Assembly: GCF_017355935.1 (NCBI RefSeq)
Contig: NZ_JAFIQT010000001.1
Span: forward strand, 1,116,001 to 1,180,000
Source of the DNA: Telluribacter humicola
GTDB taxonomy: Bacteria > Bacteroidota > Bacteroidia > Cytophagales > Spirosomataceae
Length of the DNA: 64,000 nt
Reading direction: 5' to 3'
In this document: piece after piece, positions 17,046-26,412 of the stretch
Numbering within the stretch: the stretch's first letter is position 1
Layout of the letters: each line of letters begins with the position of its first letter
Notes under the pieces: generated by a model
Seen by the model: only the letters and a program-made list of their open reading frames with translations
Database searches by the model: none
What the model was told of the DNA's origin: nothing
Position numbers and translations under genes: made by a program

Positions 17046-19448
17046 CCTGAATATTGTGACGCTGCCGCTTCGGGAGGGAATCCGGTCATTAAATTTAATA
17101 ACATAATAGTAGGTAGCAGCAGGGAGCTCTTTCCCTTCATAAAGGCCATCCCACTCCCCTGGGTATCCTACCGACCGGAATACCCGGCTGCCCCAGCGGT
17201 TAAATATCTCAACTTCACAGTCTGGATAGGCAGCTATATCGGCAAGTTGCCAGGTATCATTTACGCCGTCGCCATTGGGAGTGAACCCATTAGGTATGGT
17301 GACCAGCGGCAGTACCTCTATCGTGATCTCATCTTCATTATAACATCCATCAGCCGTAGATACCCGCAGGCGGTACGTGGTGGTTGAGGTAGGGGTGGCG
17401 GTGGGCTGCGCAATGGTTGGATCGTCCAGCCCTTCGGGCGGGCTCCAGCTATACGTAGCCCCCTCAGTGACGGAACTGCGGATTAATACGCTACTACCCG
17501 CCAGTATGGATTTACCACTAGCAAGCTGAACCCGCGGCGCCTGTACTACTTCGGCTGTGCGGGTGGCAGAGCGGGTACAGCCGTTGGTGCTGGTATAAAG
17601 GTAGGTAATCAGGTGCAAGCCCGCACCGGCTTTCATAGGTTCAAAAGTAGTACCAGCTACGCCCTTGCCCGAAAATACCCCACCGGCCGGACTCGCTACC
17701 AGGGGCACGTTGGCGTTGGCCAGACCACATAGAGCCGGGATAGAATCAAAAGCAATTTTGGGTACCGGATTCATGCGAATAGGCAACGAATCGGATGTAC
17801 TTGAGCATCCGGTAGCGGTGTCAATCACGTCAACCTTATATATACCACCGGTATGTACATAGAGGGTAGAGGTGATGGGAAACTGGAGAGGTGTGTTGTT
17901 GCGGAACCAGACGTAGCTCAGGCCTGAGCTCTGACTGGTCTGCAGGCGCAGGCTGTCGCCTTCACAAAACTCTGTGGCGGTGTGTATGAGCTGCGCATTG
18001 GGGCGGTTCTTATAGCTAACCTGTACAGTATCAGAGCCCGTGCAGGTCGAGGTGCTGCTTTTTACCTGTATCACATAGGTGCCTTCCAGCTTTACATCCG
18101 CTAGCGTAGTGCTGGTAGCATTGGGTATGGGCTGTCCGTCTCTCTGCCAGCGTACCTGCCAGTCTGGCGCTCCCCCCTGGGCTGTGAGTGTTACGGCTAC
18201 GCCTTCGCATATACTGGCAGTTGGGCCGGGTTGGATTACAGGCTCAGGCTGGGGACGGTACTTTATCTCAATTTTCTCACCCATCGCCCTGGCAAATCCA
18301 CAGCGGTTGGCGTAGGTCTTGATGACATTGTAGACTCCTTCCTGGGTGATAGAGATGGATGGCTTGGTACTGCGCTCTAGGTTAACGCCATTGCGCTGCC
18401 ACTGATACGCCCAGGCCGGATCAGGATCTGCTTCCAGAAATAGGGTATCACCCCGGCAAATACCTACTTCAAGGGCCTCATCACCTTCCTGAGTAGTGTA
18501 GCCCGGAGGAGGGGTGAATGTGGTCAGGCTAACCGGTGTAGGGTTCTCGTCGGGGCAGTCGATGACCAGGAGTTGGTAGTCGCGGTGTACCTCGCCAATC
18601 TTACGACCTTTTCGGTACTCTTCGGCTACGACTCTGTACACAAAGAGGCCAGCCTGGGTGGGAGTAAGACTAATAGTACCGGTGGCTTGCTCTACCTTCA
18701 GCGACGGATTACCGGGTATGACTTTAGAAAGTCCGTATCCGCTTGACCACTCTGCCCGAGGATAAGGACCAGTAGTAGCGGGGGCCACCGGATCAATGGG
18801 AAAGGGCGCACGTGTACTGCTGAAAGGTACTTCCAGTCGGTACCGCAGTTCGTCACCGTCGGCATCCGTAGCTCCTCCTTCAAACTGGTACGGATTGTTA
18901 AGGCATAGAATCTCCCCATTGGCCGAATTGAAAACCGGAGAGCTGTTAGGAGTCTGTAAGGATGGAAATTCCGCATAGAGTACCATGGAAGCCGAGCCGG
19001 CTCCTTTGATATTCGCGACGGAGCTATTAAGGCAGCAGCGTTCCCATGCTATGTAGTAGCCGTCGGTGTCATTGTACTGACTGGCTGTGAGACGGACGTC
19101 CGCCGTGAATGTAACAACGTTGATCTCTAAGTTGCGGGAGCGGGCACAGCCCGGATTAGTAAATGCCAGTGGCTCCTTACTGATACGTTTCAGGCGAAGG
19201 TCCTGCTGGCGGGCATTGTCTCGCTTGCGAAAGAAAGAAACGGTAACTTCTTCCTGGTCCGGATTGGGGTCACTGCTGTTAGCGTCGTAGTAGAGCACCA
19301 CACTGACGGTGTAGAGGCCGCTTTGTCCCTGCTTTGGAGAAAAGATCAGGTTTCCACCTAGGATATGGGATGCATGAGCTACCGAAGCGATCAGCCCAAA
19401 TATGCAGAAGGCTATGAAGCTAATCCACCTATTCCTTTTCGTCATCAT
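17043..19448 (-). CDS. gliding-motility-type surface protein with T9SS type B sorting domain
   Basis: This 801-residue protein has a signal peptide (about 1-26), then several Ig/PKD-like domains. A final domain holds FTPNGDGVNDTW, then NRWGSRVF and a long aromatic tail (YYYVIKFND...), the CHU_C/type B sorting signature of the type IX secretion system. It is therefore exported across the outer membrane. It has many Cys and Thr/Ser/Pro-rich linkers. Such proteins are adhesins or motility-associated. It has no enzyme motif. It is a single-gene leftward unit. Confidence 0.93.
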   Translation of the reverse strand: MMTKRNRWISFIAFCIFGLIASVAHASHILGGNLIFSPKQGQSGLYTVSVVLYYDANSSDPNPDQEEVTVSFFRKRDNARQQDLRLKRISKEPLAFTNPGCARSRNLEINVVTFTADVRLTASQYNDTDGYYIAWERCCLNSSVANIKGAGSASMVLYAEFPSLQTPNSSPVFNSANGEILCLNNPYQFEGGATDADGDELRYRLEVPFSSTRAPFPIDPVAPATTGPYPRAEWSSGYGLSKVIPGNPSLKVEQATGTISLTPTQAGLFVYRVVAEEYRKGRKIGEVHRDYQLLVIDCPDENPTPVSLTTFTPPPGYTTQEGDEALEVGICRGDTLFLEADPDPAWAYQWQRNGVNLERSTKPSISITQEGVYNVIKTYANRCGFARAMGEKIEIKYRPQPEPVIQPGPTASICEGVAVTLTAQGGAPDWQVRWQRDGQPIPNATSTTLADVKLEGTYVIQVKSSTSTCTGSDTVQVSYKNRPNAQLIHTATEFCEGDSLRLQTSQSSGLSYVWFRNNTPLQFPITSTLYVHTGGIYKVDVIDTATGCSSTSDSLPIRMNPVPKIAFDSIPALCGLANANVPLVASPAGGVFSGKGVAGTTFEPMKAGAGLHLITYLYTSTNGCTRSATRTAEVVQAPRVQLASGKSILAGSSVLIRSSVTEGATYSWSPPEGLDDPTIAQPTATPTSTTTYRLRVSTADGCYNEDEITIEVLPLVTIPNGFTPNGDGVNDTWQLADIAAYPDCEVEIFNRWGSRVFRSVGYPGEWDGLYEGKELPAATYYYVIKFNDRIPSRSGSVTIFR

Positions 19449-19966
19449 CTGCTGGTTATTCGTCTACAGGCGTTCGCAATAATAGTGCCATTTCGGCTTT
19501 GTTACTACTACGGATAGTCCGGAGAGGCCTTTTTGACGTGGTTACTTCGTGAACGGTTGGTTACTACCTGGTCACCACTCCCCCTGGGGACATGACTTAA
19601 TTTCTATAAGACTGCAAGGTTTTTAGCTGGAAGAATTTCAAAAGGTGTATCTTTGGCGACAGATAGTATGCTTGCATACCTACTAGTACATAAGCAAGCA
19701 GGTAGCTGATACCGGAACTTAAGACAATTGCAGGCCCATATCAGATCATAAGTGAGCTTTTTGGTATTGTAATTGCAGCCAGCTGGTATATACAGGAGCG
19801 AAAAGTAGAGGCTGACAGAGGTAAGAGGCAGCAATCAACGAATATAAAGTGACGGTAGTAGTAGAATACTCTACCAGAGCTCAAGATAAATAACTTCAAC
19901 AACTAAGAACCAAAACAATGGAAATAGGTCCTGCCAATTGGCGGGACCTTATTTTTTGTGCCCTAC
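19449..19966. other. 518-base intergenic region
   Basis: I see no gene here. It contains the upstream region of the T9SS type B gene and, at its right end, a stem-loop (19927-19948) with a T run on the plus strand. A 76-codon leftward frame at 19604-19834 lacks a credible start or composition. Confidence 0.4.
19927..19957. terminator. stem-loop with T run on plus strand
   Basis: GGTCCTGCC pairs with GGCGGGACC (one G-U pair, loop AATT) and is followed by TTATTTTTTG on the plus strand. Its position just beyond the DUF389 stop suggests it ends that leftward gene, but the better T run faces the other way. Confidence 0.65.
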
Positions 19967-21361
19967 TTACTGCATCACCAGCCTTAGTTTCTGGGTCTTG
20001 GTTCTGACTTTCAGCCACTCTTCAATCCGCTTTATTTCGGCAGTTGTGGGTCGGCGGCTGAATCGGGCGTAAGCCAGGAAAGCTGTATCGGGCTTCATGG
20101 TTTCGAGATTATACACCGGAGAAGACGAAAGTGAAAACTCCGCCAGACCCGGATGCTGTATCTTCAACTCCTTTCCTATATCAGCCGACTGGGAGTTGAG
20201 TGTCCGGTAGCGTAGTACTTCGTCTTCCAGCAATGAAATACGCGCATTCTTGTCACGGATCACATCTTCATTCTTGCGGTACAAGTCCTCAAGTATACCC
20301 GTCCTGAGCTGCTGGTTTAGCTCCTGGATGCTCTTCGCGTTAAGTTCGTTGTAGTTCTGTCGTATGATCAGGTTTGTTTTGTTGAGGCCGTACACAGGCA
20401 GGCGCTGACTCAGGTAGCTGATCCGGGAGCTATCGAGTGTCTGGCCGATACAGGTTACTACGATCCGGGATGTATCGGGCTTGTAGACCAGCTGCTGACT
20501 GATGATTTGCGTCGTGCTATAATTCATCTCTCTTTCCAAGAAGTTACGGGCCTTGCGCTCGAACAGGCTGCGCTGTACAACGTTGTAGGCAATCACTACG
20601 CTCGGAAGCATGGTCGCAATAGCCACCACCGCCACCGTATACCGTACCCGTAGCCCCGTGCGATCGTCTACGTATTGCTTGGGGGTATACCCCAGGTACC
20701 TTACTATCACAACCGTGGCAAGGGTTATAAAAACGCAGTTGATAAAGAACAGATAAAAAGCCCCGAAGAAGAAATTCCATTGGGAAGTGGCCAGGCCGTA
20801 GCCAGCCGTACAGAGCGGCGGCATCAGGGCCGTAGCAATGGCCACACCCGGTATGGCATTGCCTTTCTCGGCCCGGGTACTGGCTATAATACCGGCAAAT
20901 CCTCCGAAAAGCGCGATCATTACATCCCATAGGGTAGGGGTGGTACGGGCAAGTATTTCGGTCTGGGCGTCGCTGAGTGGGGTGATCAAAAAATAAATGG
21001 TAGAGGTAATCACGCTGATGACCATCGCAATACTAAGGTTCTTGAGCGCTTTCCGGATAAGCTCCATATCAAAGATTCCGATTCCCAGCCCCAGTCCCAT
21101 GATTGGACCCATCAGTGGGGATATCAGCATAGCTCCTATGATGACCGCCGTGGAGTTGACATTCAGACCAATAGAGGCGATGAATATAGCACAGATAAGT
21201 ACCCACAAATTGGTACCTCTAAACACTACACCTTTATTTATGTCTTCTATGGTATGCTCTTCTTCTGCTTTACCTTCGTCGAGGTTAAAGATGTACACCA
21301 GGAAGTTTTTAACTTGTCGTACAAAGTCAGGCGTATGGAAATGGGAGGAGGTTTTCTTCAT
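19967..21361 (-). CDS. DUF389 family membrane protein
   Basis: This 464-residue protein has a cytoplasmic N-terminus, then about six to eight hydrophobic helices between residues 50 and 265, including the Gly-rich stretch AVIIGAMLISPLMGPIMGLG that marks DUF389. The C-terminal 200 residues are soluble and partly coiled-coil. The family function is not known; some members are described as stress-related or transport-like. It is divergent from the Na+/H+ antiporter at 21454, with 92 bases between the start codons. Confidence 0.9.
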   Translation of the reverse strand: MKKTSSHFHTPDFVRQVKNFLVYIFNLDEGKAEEEHTIEDINKGVVFRGTNLWVLICAIFIASIGLNVNSTAVIIGAMLISPLMGPIMGLGLGIGIFDMELIRKALKNLSIAMVISVITSTIYFLITPLSDAQTEILARTTPTLWDVMIALFGGFAGIIASTRAEKGNAIPGVAIATALMPPLCTAGYGLATSQWNFFFGAFYLFFINCVFITLATVVIVRYLGYTPKQYVDDRTGLRVRYTVAVVAIATMLPSVVIAYNVVQRSLFERKARNFLEREMNYSTTQIISQQLVYKPDTSRIVVTCIGQTLDSSRISYLSQRLPVYGLNKTNLIIRQNYNELNAKSIQELNQQLRTGILEDLYRKNEDVIRDKNARISLLEDEVLRYRTLNSQSADIGKELKIQHPGLAEFSLSSSPVYNLETMKPDTAFLAYARFSRRPTTAEIKRIEEWLKVRTKTQKLRLVMQ

Positions 21362-21453
21362 TACTGGTAACAGGAGGGTAGTAGGTCAAAGATAAATGGT
21401 ATATTTGATTTATACAGGCAACCCTATATCCTTCTAATAAACGTACATCATTT

Positions 21454-22701
21454 ATGGATTTATTTAGTGTTATTGCTATTCTTACCACAGTCTGTGCCTT
21501 ATTTGCCTACGTTAATTTCCGATTTGTAAAGCTGCCTACCACTATTGGGCTCATGCTCATCGCCTTACTGTTTTCGATCGTCCTGCTGCTGATCGGGCGA
21601 ATAAGCCCCGAGCTACTGGCAAATATAAAGGGCTGGGTCAGCGGAATAGATTTTTCGGAAGTACTGCTGGAGGTACTCCTGAGTTTCCTGCTGTTTGCGG
21701 GGGCGTTGCATACCGATATGGATCTGCTGAGGGAGCAGCGGTGGTCAATTCTAAGCTTTTCCACAATTGGTGTACTACTCTCCACCTTTTTGGTGGCAGG
21801 GATGTTCTACTACATACTTAATGCGCTCAACTACAGCGTGCCTTTCATCCATTGCCTGCTGCTGGGTGCACTCATTTCGCCTACCGATCCGATAGCCGTA
21901 CTGGGTATACTCAAACAAGCCAAAGTACCCAAGAGCCTGGAAATCGTAATTACGGGGGAATCACTCTTTAATGATGGGGTCGGAGTAGTCGTGTTCCTGA
22001 CCATTCTGCAGATTGCTACCCTGGGAGTCGACGAAGTAACACCCGGCGAAGTAGCGTTGCTATTCGGTGAAGAAGTAGGCGGGGGCCTCTTGCTGGGCCT
22101 GGGCCTGGGCTATATTACCTACTACCTGATGCGATCCATCGATCACTACCAGACGGAGGTACTGCTCTCGCTGGCCTTGGTAATGGGTGGGTACGCGCTG
22201 GCTACGGCCCTGCACTTCTCAGGTCCCCTGGCGGTAGTCGTAGCGGGCCTTTTTATCGGTAACCGCGGGCGGGCCGAAGCCATGTCCGAAGAAACCGTAG
22301 AGTACCTGGATAAATTCTGGGAGCTGGTGGATGAGCTGCTCAACGCGCTGCTGTTCGTCCTGATCGGACTGGAAATCGTAATTATTTCATTCCTGGATGA
22401 GTACTGGCTGCCGGGTCTGATTGGTATATTTATTGCCTTGTTGGGGCGCTTCATATCCGTATTGGTACCCGTGCTGATGCTCCGCCGGGCTGTCAACTTT
22501 ATGCCCCGTACCCCCATGATCATGACCTGGGGAGGGCTACGTGGTGGTATATCCATAGCGTTGGCCCTGTCTCTGCCGGAGGCCATGAATAAGGAGATCA
22601 TCCTGTCTATTACCTATTGTATAGTCGTATTCTCCATCCTGATACAAGGACTTACTCTGGGGCCTCTGGTAAAGAGGGTGAAGGAGCAGTATGGACTCTA
22701 A
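21454..22701 (+). CDS. Na+/H+ antiporter (CPA1, NhaP-type)
   Basis: This 415-residue membrane protein has about twelve hydrophobic helices. It carries SPTDP at residues 142-146 and GESLFNDG at 168-175, the conserved CPA1 ion-binding motifs, where Asp174 is the key residue. WGGLRGG at about 355-361 is the usual Arg-containing loop. It exchanges Na+ or K+ for H+ at the inner membrane. It lacks a long C-terminal regulatory domain, which is normal for short NhaP proteins. It is divergent from the DUF389 gene. Confidence 0.93.
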   Translation: MDLFSVIAILTTVCALFAYVNFRFVKLPTTIGLMLIALLFSIVLLLIGRISPELLANIKGWVSGIDFSEVLLEVLLSFLLFAGALHTDMDLLREQRWSILSFSTIGVLLSTFLVAGMFYYILNALNYSVPFIHCLLLGALISPTDPIAVLGILKQAKVPKSLEIVITGESLFNDGVGVVVFLTILQIATLGVDEVTPGEVALLFGEEVGGGLLLGLGLGYITYYLMRSIDHYQTEVLLSLALVMGGYALATALHFSGPLAVVVAGLFIGNRGRAEAMSEETVEYLDKFWELVDELLNALLFVLIGLEIVIISFLDEYWLPGLIGIFIALLGRFISVLVPVLMLRRAVNFMPRTPMIMTWGGLRGGISIALALSLPEAMNKEIILSITYCIVVFSILIQGLTLGPLVKRVKEQYGL

Positions 22702-22739
22702 ATCTGGCTTTATTGTAATTCAGCTGGTATAATAATGAA

Positions 22740-22771
22740 GAAAGCCCGTCATTGCTGTACGGGCTTTCTGA
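22740..22771. terminator. terminator hairpin
   Basis: GAAAGCCCGT (22740-22749) pairs with ACGGGCTTTC (22759-22768), with A-run and T-run arms. It lies between the antiporter gene and the convergent barrel gene. Confidence 0.88.
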
Positions 22772-22807
22772 TTCAAGAGGAGGAGTTATAACGTAGGAAT
22801 AGCACTA

Positions 22808-23533
22808 TTAAAAAAGAATGCTGAGGCCACCACCCACATTCAGGAGCCCTACCGGCTGACTGGATGGCAGTACCTCGGTAGTATGCTGCTTGCCAATGGT
22901 GACTTCTTTCGCCAGATTTTCATACTTCAGATCAGCCGTTATATAGTGGGCCGAAGCTTGAGCAGCCAGCCAGCGGTTGAGTTTGTAATGGAGCATTAAT
23001 CCGGCTCCGGCCGCGATAGCCTCCGTATTCTGCGAAGGAGTGATCATGGACAAAGGCAGCTGGGCAAATTCCGTATGTAGTTCGGTACGCGGACTGGTAG
23101 CCAGCGAATAACCGCCGGTTAGTTGGGCATCCAGCATAAAGCGCCCCAGGTTAAACGTCAGCATTGGGCCTACCATCAGTGTCTGGAGGGAACAGTCGGA
23201 GGCCCTGGCTTCCCAGGTGTTGATCTCTACTCCGGTAGTCGTAGTGGAGGCTAGAAGTACATCCTTACGGATCGTGTTGGTGGTATAGGAGTAGGTTGTG
23301 ACAACACCCAGGTGGCGTCCCAGCCGGTACCCGACCGAAGCCTGAGCACTCTTACCGTACCCCATCATCTTTTCATTATTTTTGCCAAAAGGGGACAGGG
23401 TAGGTATACTATATCCTGCGGTAGTACTTACAAAACCTTTATGTTTAAGCAAAGAGAGTATAAAAGACTGCTGGGCATGCGCAGAGCCTGTCACCAGCGC
23501 GGTGACTATCAGACTAAAAAGTAATCGTTTCAT
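22808..23533 (-). CDS. predicted outer-membrane beta-barrel protein
   Basis: This 241-residue protein has a signal peptide (about 1-20, ending SAHAQ). The remainder is made of alternating strands (GYRLGRHLGVVTTYSYTT, LGRFMLDAQLTGGYSLA) and ends VGGGLSILF, with a terminal Phe typical of outer-membrane barrels. There is no clear family. It is a single gene, and its start lies only 76 bases from the divergent gene at 23610. Confidence 0.72.
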   Translation of the reverse strand: MKRLLFSLIVTALVTGSAHAQQSFILSLLKHKGFVSTTAGYSIPTLSPFGKNNEKMMGYGKSAQASVGYRLGRHLGVVTTYSYTTNTIRKDVLLASTTTTGVEINTWEARASDCSLQTLMVGPMLTFNLGRFMLDAQLTGGYSLATSPRTELHTEFAQLPLSMITPSQNTEAIAAGAGLMLHYKLNRWLAAQASAHYITADLKYENLAKEVTIGKQHTTEVLPSSQPVGLLNVGGGLSILF

Positions 23534-23609
23534 TAAGAGTTTATGGGTTTACGAATCAAAACTGGAGCCAACTACCGTGCCAAATTTGTGCAGTCTGTAA
23601 GGAGATAGT

Positions 23610-24683
23610 ATGTTAAAAGAGCTAATCACTAAAATTTCTTCTCTGCAATCGGTGGGACAACCCTATTTCCCGCCAGGATTGTTTCCGTCCTACCGTTCCA
23701 ATTCGCTGATCGGGTACCATCGGCCGGATACAACTATGTTTTTTTCGGCTATCACGGCTTTCACGTTGCAGTCTATAAGGAGTAAAGAAGCGGATACTGC
23801 TATCTGGGAGGAGATAGATGCTATTGTGGCCAAAGTAGTGGCTAACTACCCACTGTTTCAGAACAAGGATGGCCTAAAGACCTATAATTTCTGGCAGACG
23901 CGTCCCTCAAAGCACTTTCCTAATGGGTACCTGTTCCGGCACTTCGAGCACTTTCGCATACCTGACGACGTAGACGATACCGCCCTGGCGTACCTAACCA
24001 CGTCACCTACCCCCGAGGAACTACACTGGCTCAAAGAAAAACTCCCCCTGCACGCCAACGGCACCAGGTTGTGGATAAAGAATACCTACCCCGACTACCG
24101 CCGTCTGCGGGCCTACTCCACCTGGTTCGGCAAGAACATGTACATTGAATTTGATGCCTGTGTACTTAGTAACCTGCTTTACTGTATATTCAAATACCAG
24201 TTGCCTCTCAACCAGCACGACGAAGACAGCCTCACCTATATCCGCTCCGTCATCGAAACAGACCGGTACCTGACTGAGCCCTTCCGCTGTGCTCACCAGT
24301 ACCCCCGCACGCCCCTGATCATCTACCATGTGGTACGGCTCCTGGCCGCCTTTGATCCTCCCCAGTTGCATTCGGTACGGGATAAGCTGATCCGGGATAC
24401 TACTGCCCTTTTACAGAAAGCCGATCATCCCATGGATCGGGTTATACTGGCTATTTCGCTGCTACGGCTGGGTGAGCGGCCGGCGCGTATTCCGATAGAA
24501 AACTACACCGCAGCAGACTTTAAAGGCTTCTATTTTTTTATAGCCGGGTTGCTGACCGCCTATGAGCATCCGCTGCTGTACCGGCTGGCCATTCACCCGC
24601 TCATGCACATGCACTGGATATGCGAGGCCCACAACTGGACGCTCCTGGCCGAGTACCAGTGCCTGTGGGAGACAGGATTATAG
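23610..24683 (+). CDS. hypothetical helical protein with a DVDDTA motif (terpene-cyclase-like?)
   Basis: This 357-residue protein without signal peptide is rich in aromatic and His residues and looks all-helical. It contains DVDDTA at residues 120-125, identical to the acidic DxDDTA motif of squalene-hopene cyclase and class II diterpene cyclases. The length would fit a single alpha/alpha barrel domain. Clear QW repeats are not visible, so the family is not established. An alternative is a prenyltransferase-fold protein, or a chance motif. The gene is divergent from the barrel gene and about 135 bases before the PD40 gene. Confidence 0.5.
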   Translation: MLKELITKISSLQSVGQPYFPPGLFPSYRSNSLIGYHRPDTTMFFSAITAFTLQSIRSKEADTAIWEEIDAIVAKVVANYPLFQNKDGLKTYNFWQTRPSKHFPNGYLFRHFEHFRIPDDVDDTALAYLTTSPTPEELHWLKEKLPLHANGTRLWIKNTYPDYRRLRAYSTWFGKNMYIEFDACVLSNLLYCIFKYQLPLNQHDEDSLTYIRSVIETDRYLTEPFRCAHQYPRTPLIIYHVVRLLAAFDPPQLHSVRDKLIRDTTALLQKADHPMDRVILAISLLRLGERPARIPIENYTAADFKGFYFFIAGLLTAYEHPLLYRLAIHPLMHMHWICEAHNWTLLAEYQCLWETGL

Positions 24684-24819
24684 CTTGTGGATAAGTAGTT
24701 CAATCTAAGTAGTTTGTTGGCTTAAAAAGCATCGGCAGGAAGCTATTGGCTGGGTCTTTAGGGTAGAAGAAGGTACACAACTGCATTTATACATCTGATA
24801 AATCAAATCAGACCAATCT

Positions 24820-26379
24820 ATGAAAGCAGTATTAAAAAGAATATTTTGTGCAGTAGCCTTCTTCGCGGCTTCCGCCAGTTCGGTATGGGCTCAGCAGGCC
24901 CAACTGGGACTGTTTGAGGGGCAGGCAGATGTAGGAAAAGTGAAATTGAAAGGCTCCGCCAGCTACAACCCCGCTGATCAAACCTACACCCTCACCGGTG
25001 CCGGTACCAATATGTGGTTCGGGGCGGATGAGTACTTTATGGTATGGAAAAAGATGAGCGGCGACTTTATCCTCCGGGCCGATGCTGAACTGCTTGGCAA
25101 AGGCGTAGATCCGCACCGCAAGGTAGGCTGGATCATTCGGACCAGCCTTGATTCCAACTCTACCCATATCAATGCTGCCGTCCACGGCGATGGACTCACG
25201 GCTCTGCAGTACCGCCGTACTAAGGGCGGTAACACCGAGGAAAAGCGCTCGTCACTGACTGGTGCGGAGGTCATTCAACTGGCCCGTAAGGGAAATAAAT
25301 ATATTATGTCCGTAGCGAAGGACGGAGGTACTTTTGTAAGCGAAGAGGTATCTGACCTTGCCCTGGGCGATGAGGTGTACGTGGGGCTGTTTATCTGCTC
25401 GCATAACCCTGATGTACTGGAGAAGGGTACTTTCCGCAATGTCCGGATCGCGGTTCCGGCCCGGGACAACTTCGTACCCTACCGCGAGTACATCGGCAGT
25501 AACCTCGAGATCATGGACGTGGCTACCGGTCTGCGCCGCATCATCTACCAGTCGCCTGAGTCGCTGCAGGCTCCGAACTGGACACCCGACAATAAGTACC
25601 TGCTCTACAACAGCAAGGGACTGATGTACCGCTACGATATGGCTAAGGGTACCCCCACAGTCCTCAATACCGATTTCGTGACGAACAATAATAATGACCA
25701 CGTACTGTCGTTTGATGGGAAGATGTTGGGCCTCAGCCAGAGCAGCAAGGAAGAAAACAATAAATCCATCGTGTATACGGTACCCGTAACGGGCGGTAAG
25801 CCTAAGAAGATCACGCCCATCGGGCACTCGTACCTGCACGGCTGGTCGCCCGACGGCAAGTGGCTTACCTACACCGCCGAGCGTGACGGAGACTTCAATA
25901 TCTACAAAATACCCTCCAGCGGAGGCAAGCCCGAAGTGCAGCTGACCACCGCCAAAGGCCTTGACGACGGACCCGAGTACAGCCCTGATGGCAAGTATAT
26001 CTACTTCAACTCCACCCGCAGTGGCCTGATGCAGATCTGGCGTATGACGGCTGATGGCAGTGAGCAGGAGCAGATTACCAATGATGAGTTCAACAACTGG
26101 TTTCCGCACCCGTCGCCGGATGGTAAGTGGATGGTGATCCTGTCGTTCCTGAAAGATGTGAAGCCGGACGATCACCCTTTTTACCGCCAGGTGTACCTGC
26201 GGCTGATGCCCATGGTGAACGGGAAGCCGGATGTTTCACAGATGAAAGTAGTTGCGTATGTTTACGGTGGACAAGGGACGATCAATACACCCTCATGGTC
26301 GCCGGATAGCAAGAAGATCGCCTTTATCAGCAATACCGACCAGATCGATCGCCTGCGGATAGTACCCAAGAAACAGTAG
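24820..26379 (+). CDS. secreted TolB-like PD40 propeller protein with N-terminal jelly-roll domain
   Basis: This 519-residue protein has a signal peptide (about 1-25). Residues about 30-210 form a beta-sandwich, DUF1349/concanavalin-like, with SGDFILRADAE. From about 225 onward the protein carries WD40-like PD40 repeats such as SPDGKYIYFNSTRSG and SPDGKWLTYTAERDG, which form a TolB-type propeller. It is probably a periplasmic carbohydrate- or protein-binding protein. The isomerase gene follows after 33 bases, so the two form an operon. Confidence 0.85.
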   Translation: MKAVLKRIFCAVAFFAASASSVWAQQAQLGLFEGQADVGKVKLKGSASYNPADQTYTLTGAGTNMWFGADEYFMVWKKMSGDFILRADAELLGKGVDPHRKVGWIIRTSLDSNSTHINAAVHGDGLTALQYRRTKGGNTEEKRSSLTGAEVIQLARKGNKYIMSVAKDGGTFVSEEVSDLALGDEVYVGLFICSHNPDVLEKGTFRNVRIAVPARDNFVPYREYIGSNLEIMDVATGLRRIIYQSPESLQAPNWTPDNKYLLYNSKGLMYRYDMAKGTPTVLNTDFVTNNNNDHVLSFDGKMLGLSQSSKEENNKSIVYTVPVTGGKPKKITPIGHSYLHGWSPDGKWLTYTAERDGDFNIYKIPSSGGKPEVQLTTAKGLDDGPEYSPDGKYIYFNSTRSGLMQIWRMTADGSEQEQITNDEFNNWFPHPSPDGKWMVILSFLKDVKPDDHPFYRQVYLRLMPMVNGKPDVSQMKVVAYVYGGQGTINTPSWSPDSKKIAFISNTDQIDRLRIVPKKQ

Positions 26380-26412
26380 AAACAAGTACCTAACTATATC
26401 AATCAACCAAAA

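Noticed and set aside
19604-19834. 76-codon leftward frame in the 518-base gap
   Set aside because: It has no credible start context, and the hydrophobic start is not followed by a protein-like body.
24832-26175. Long leftward frames antisense to the PD40 gene
   Set aside because: They are shadows of the PD40 coding sequence, which has a signal peptide and clear repeats.
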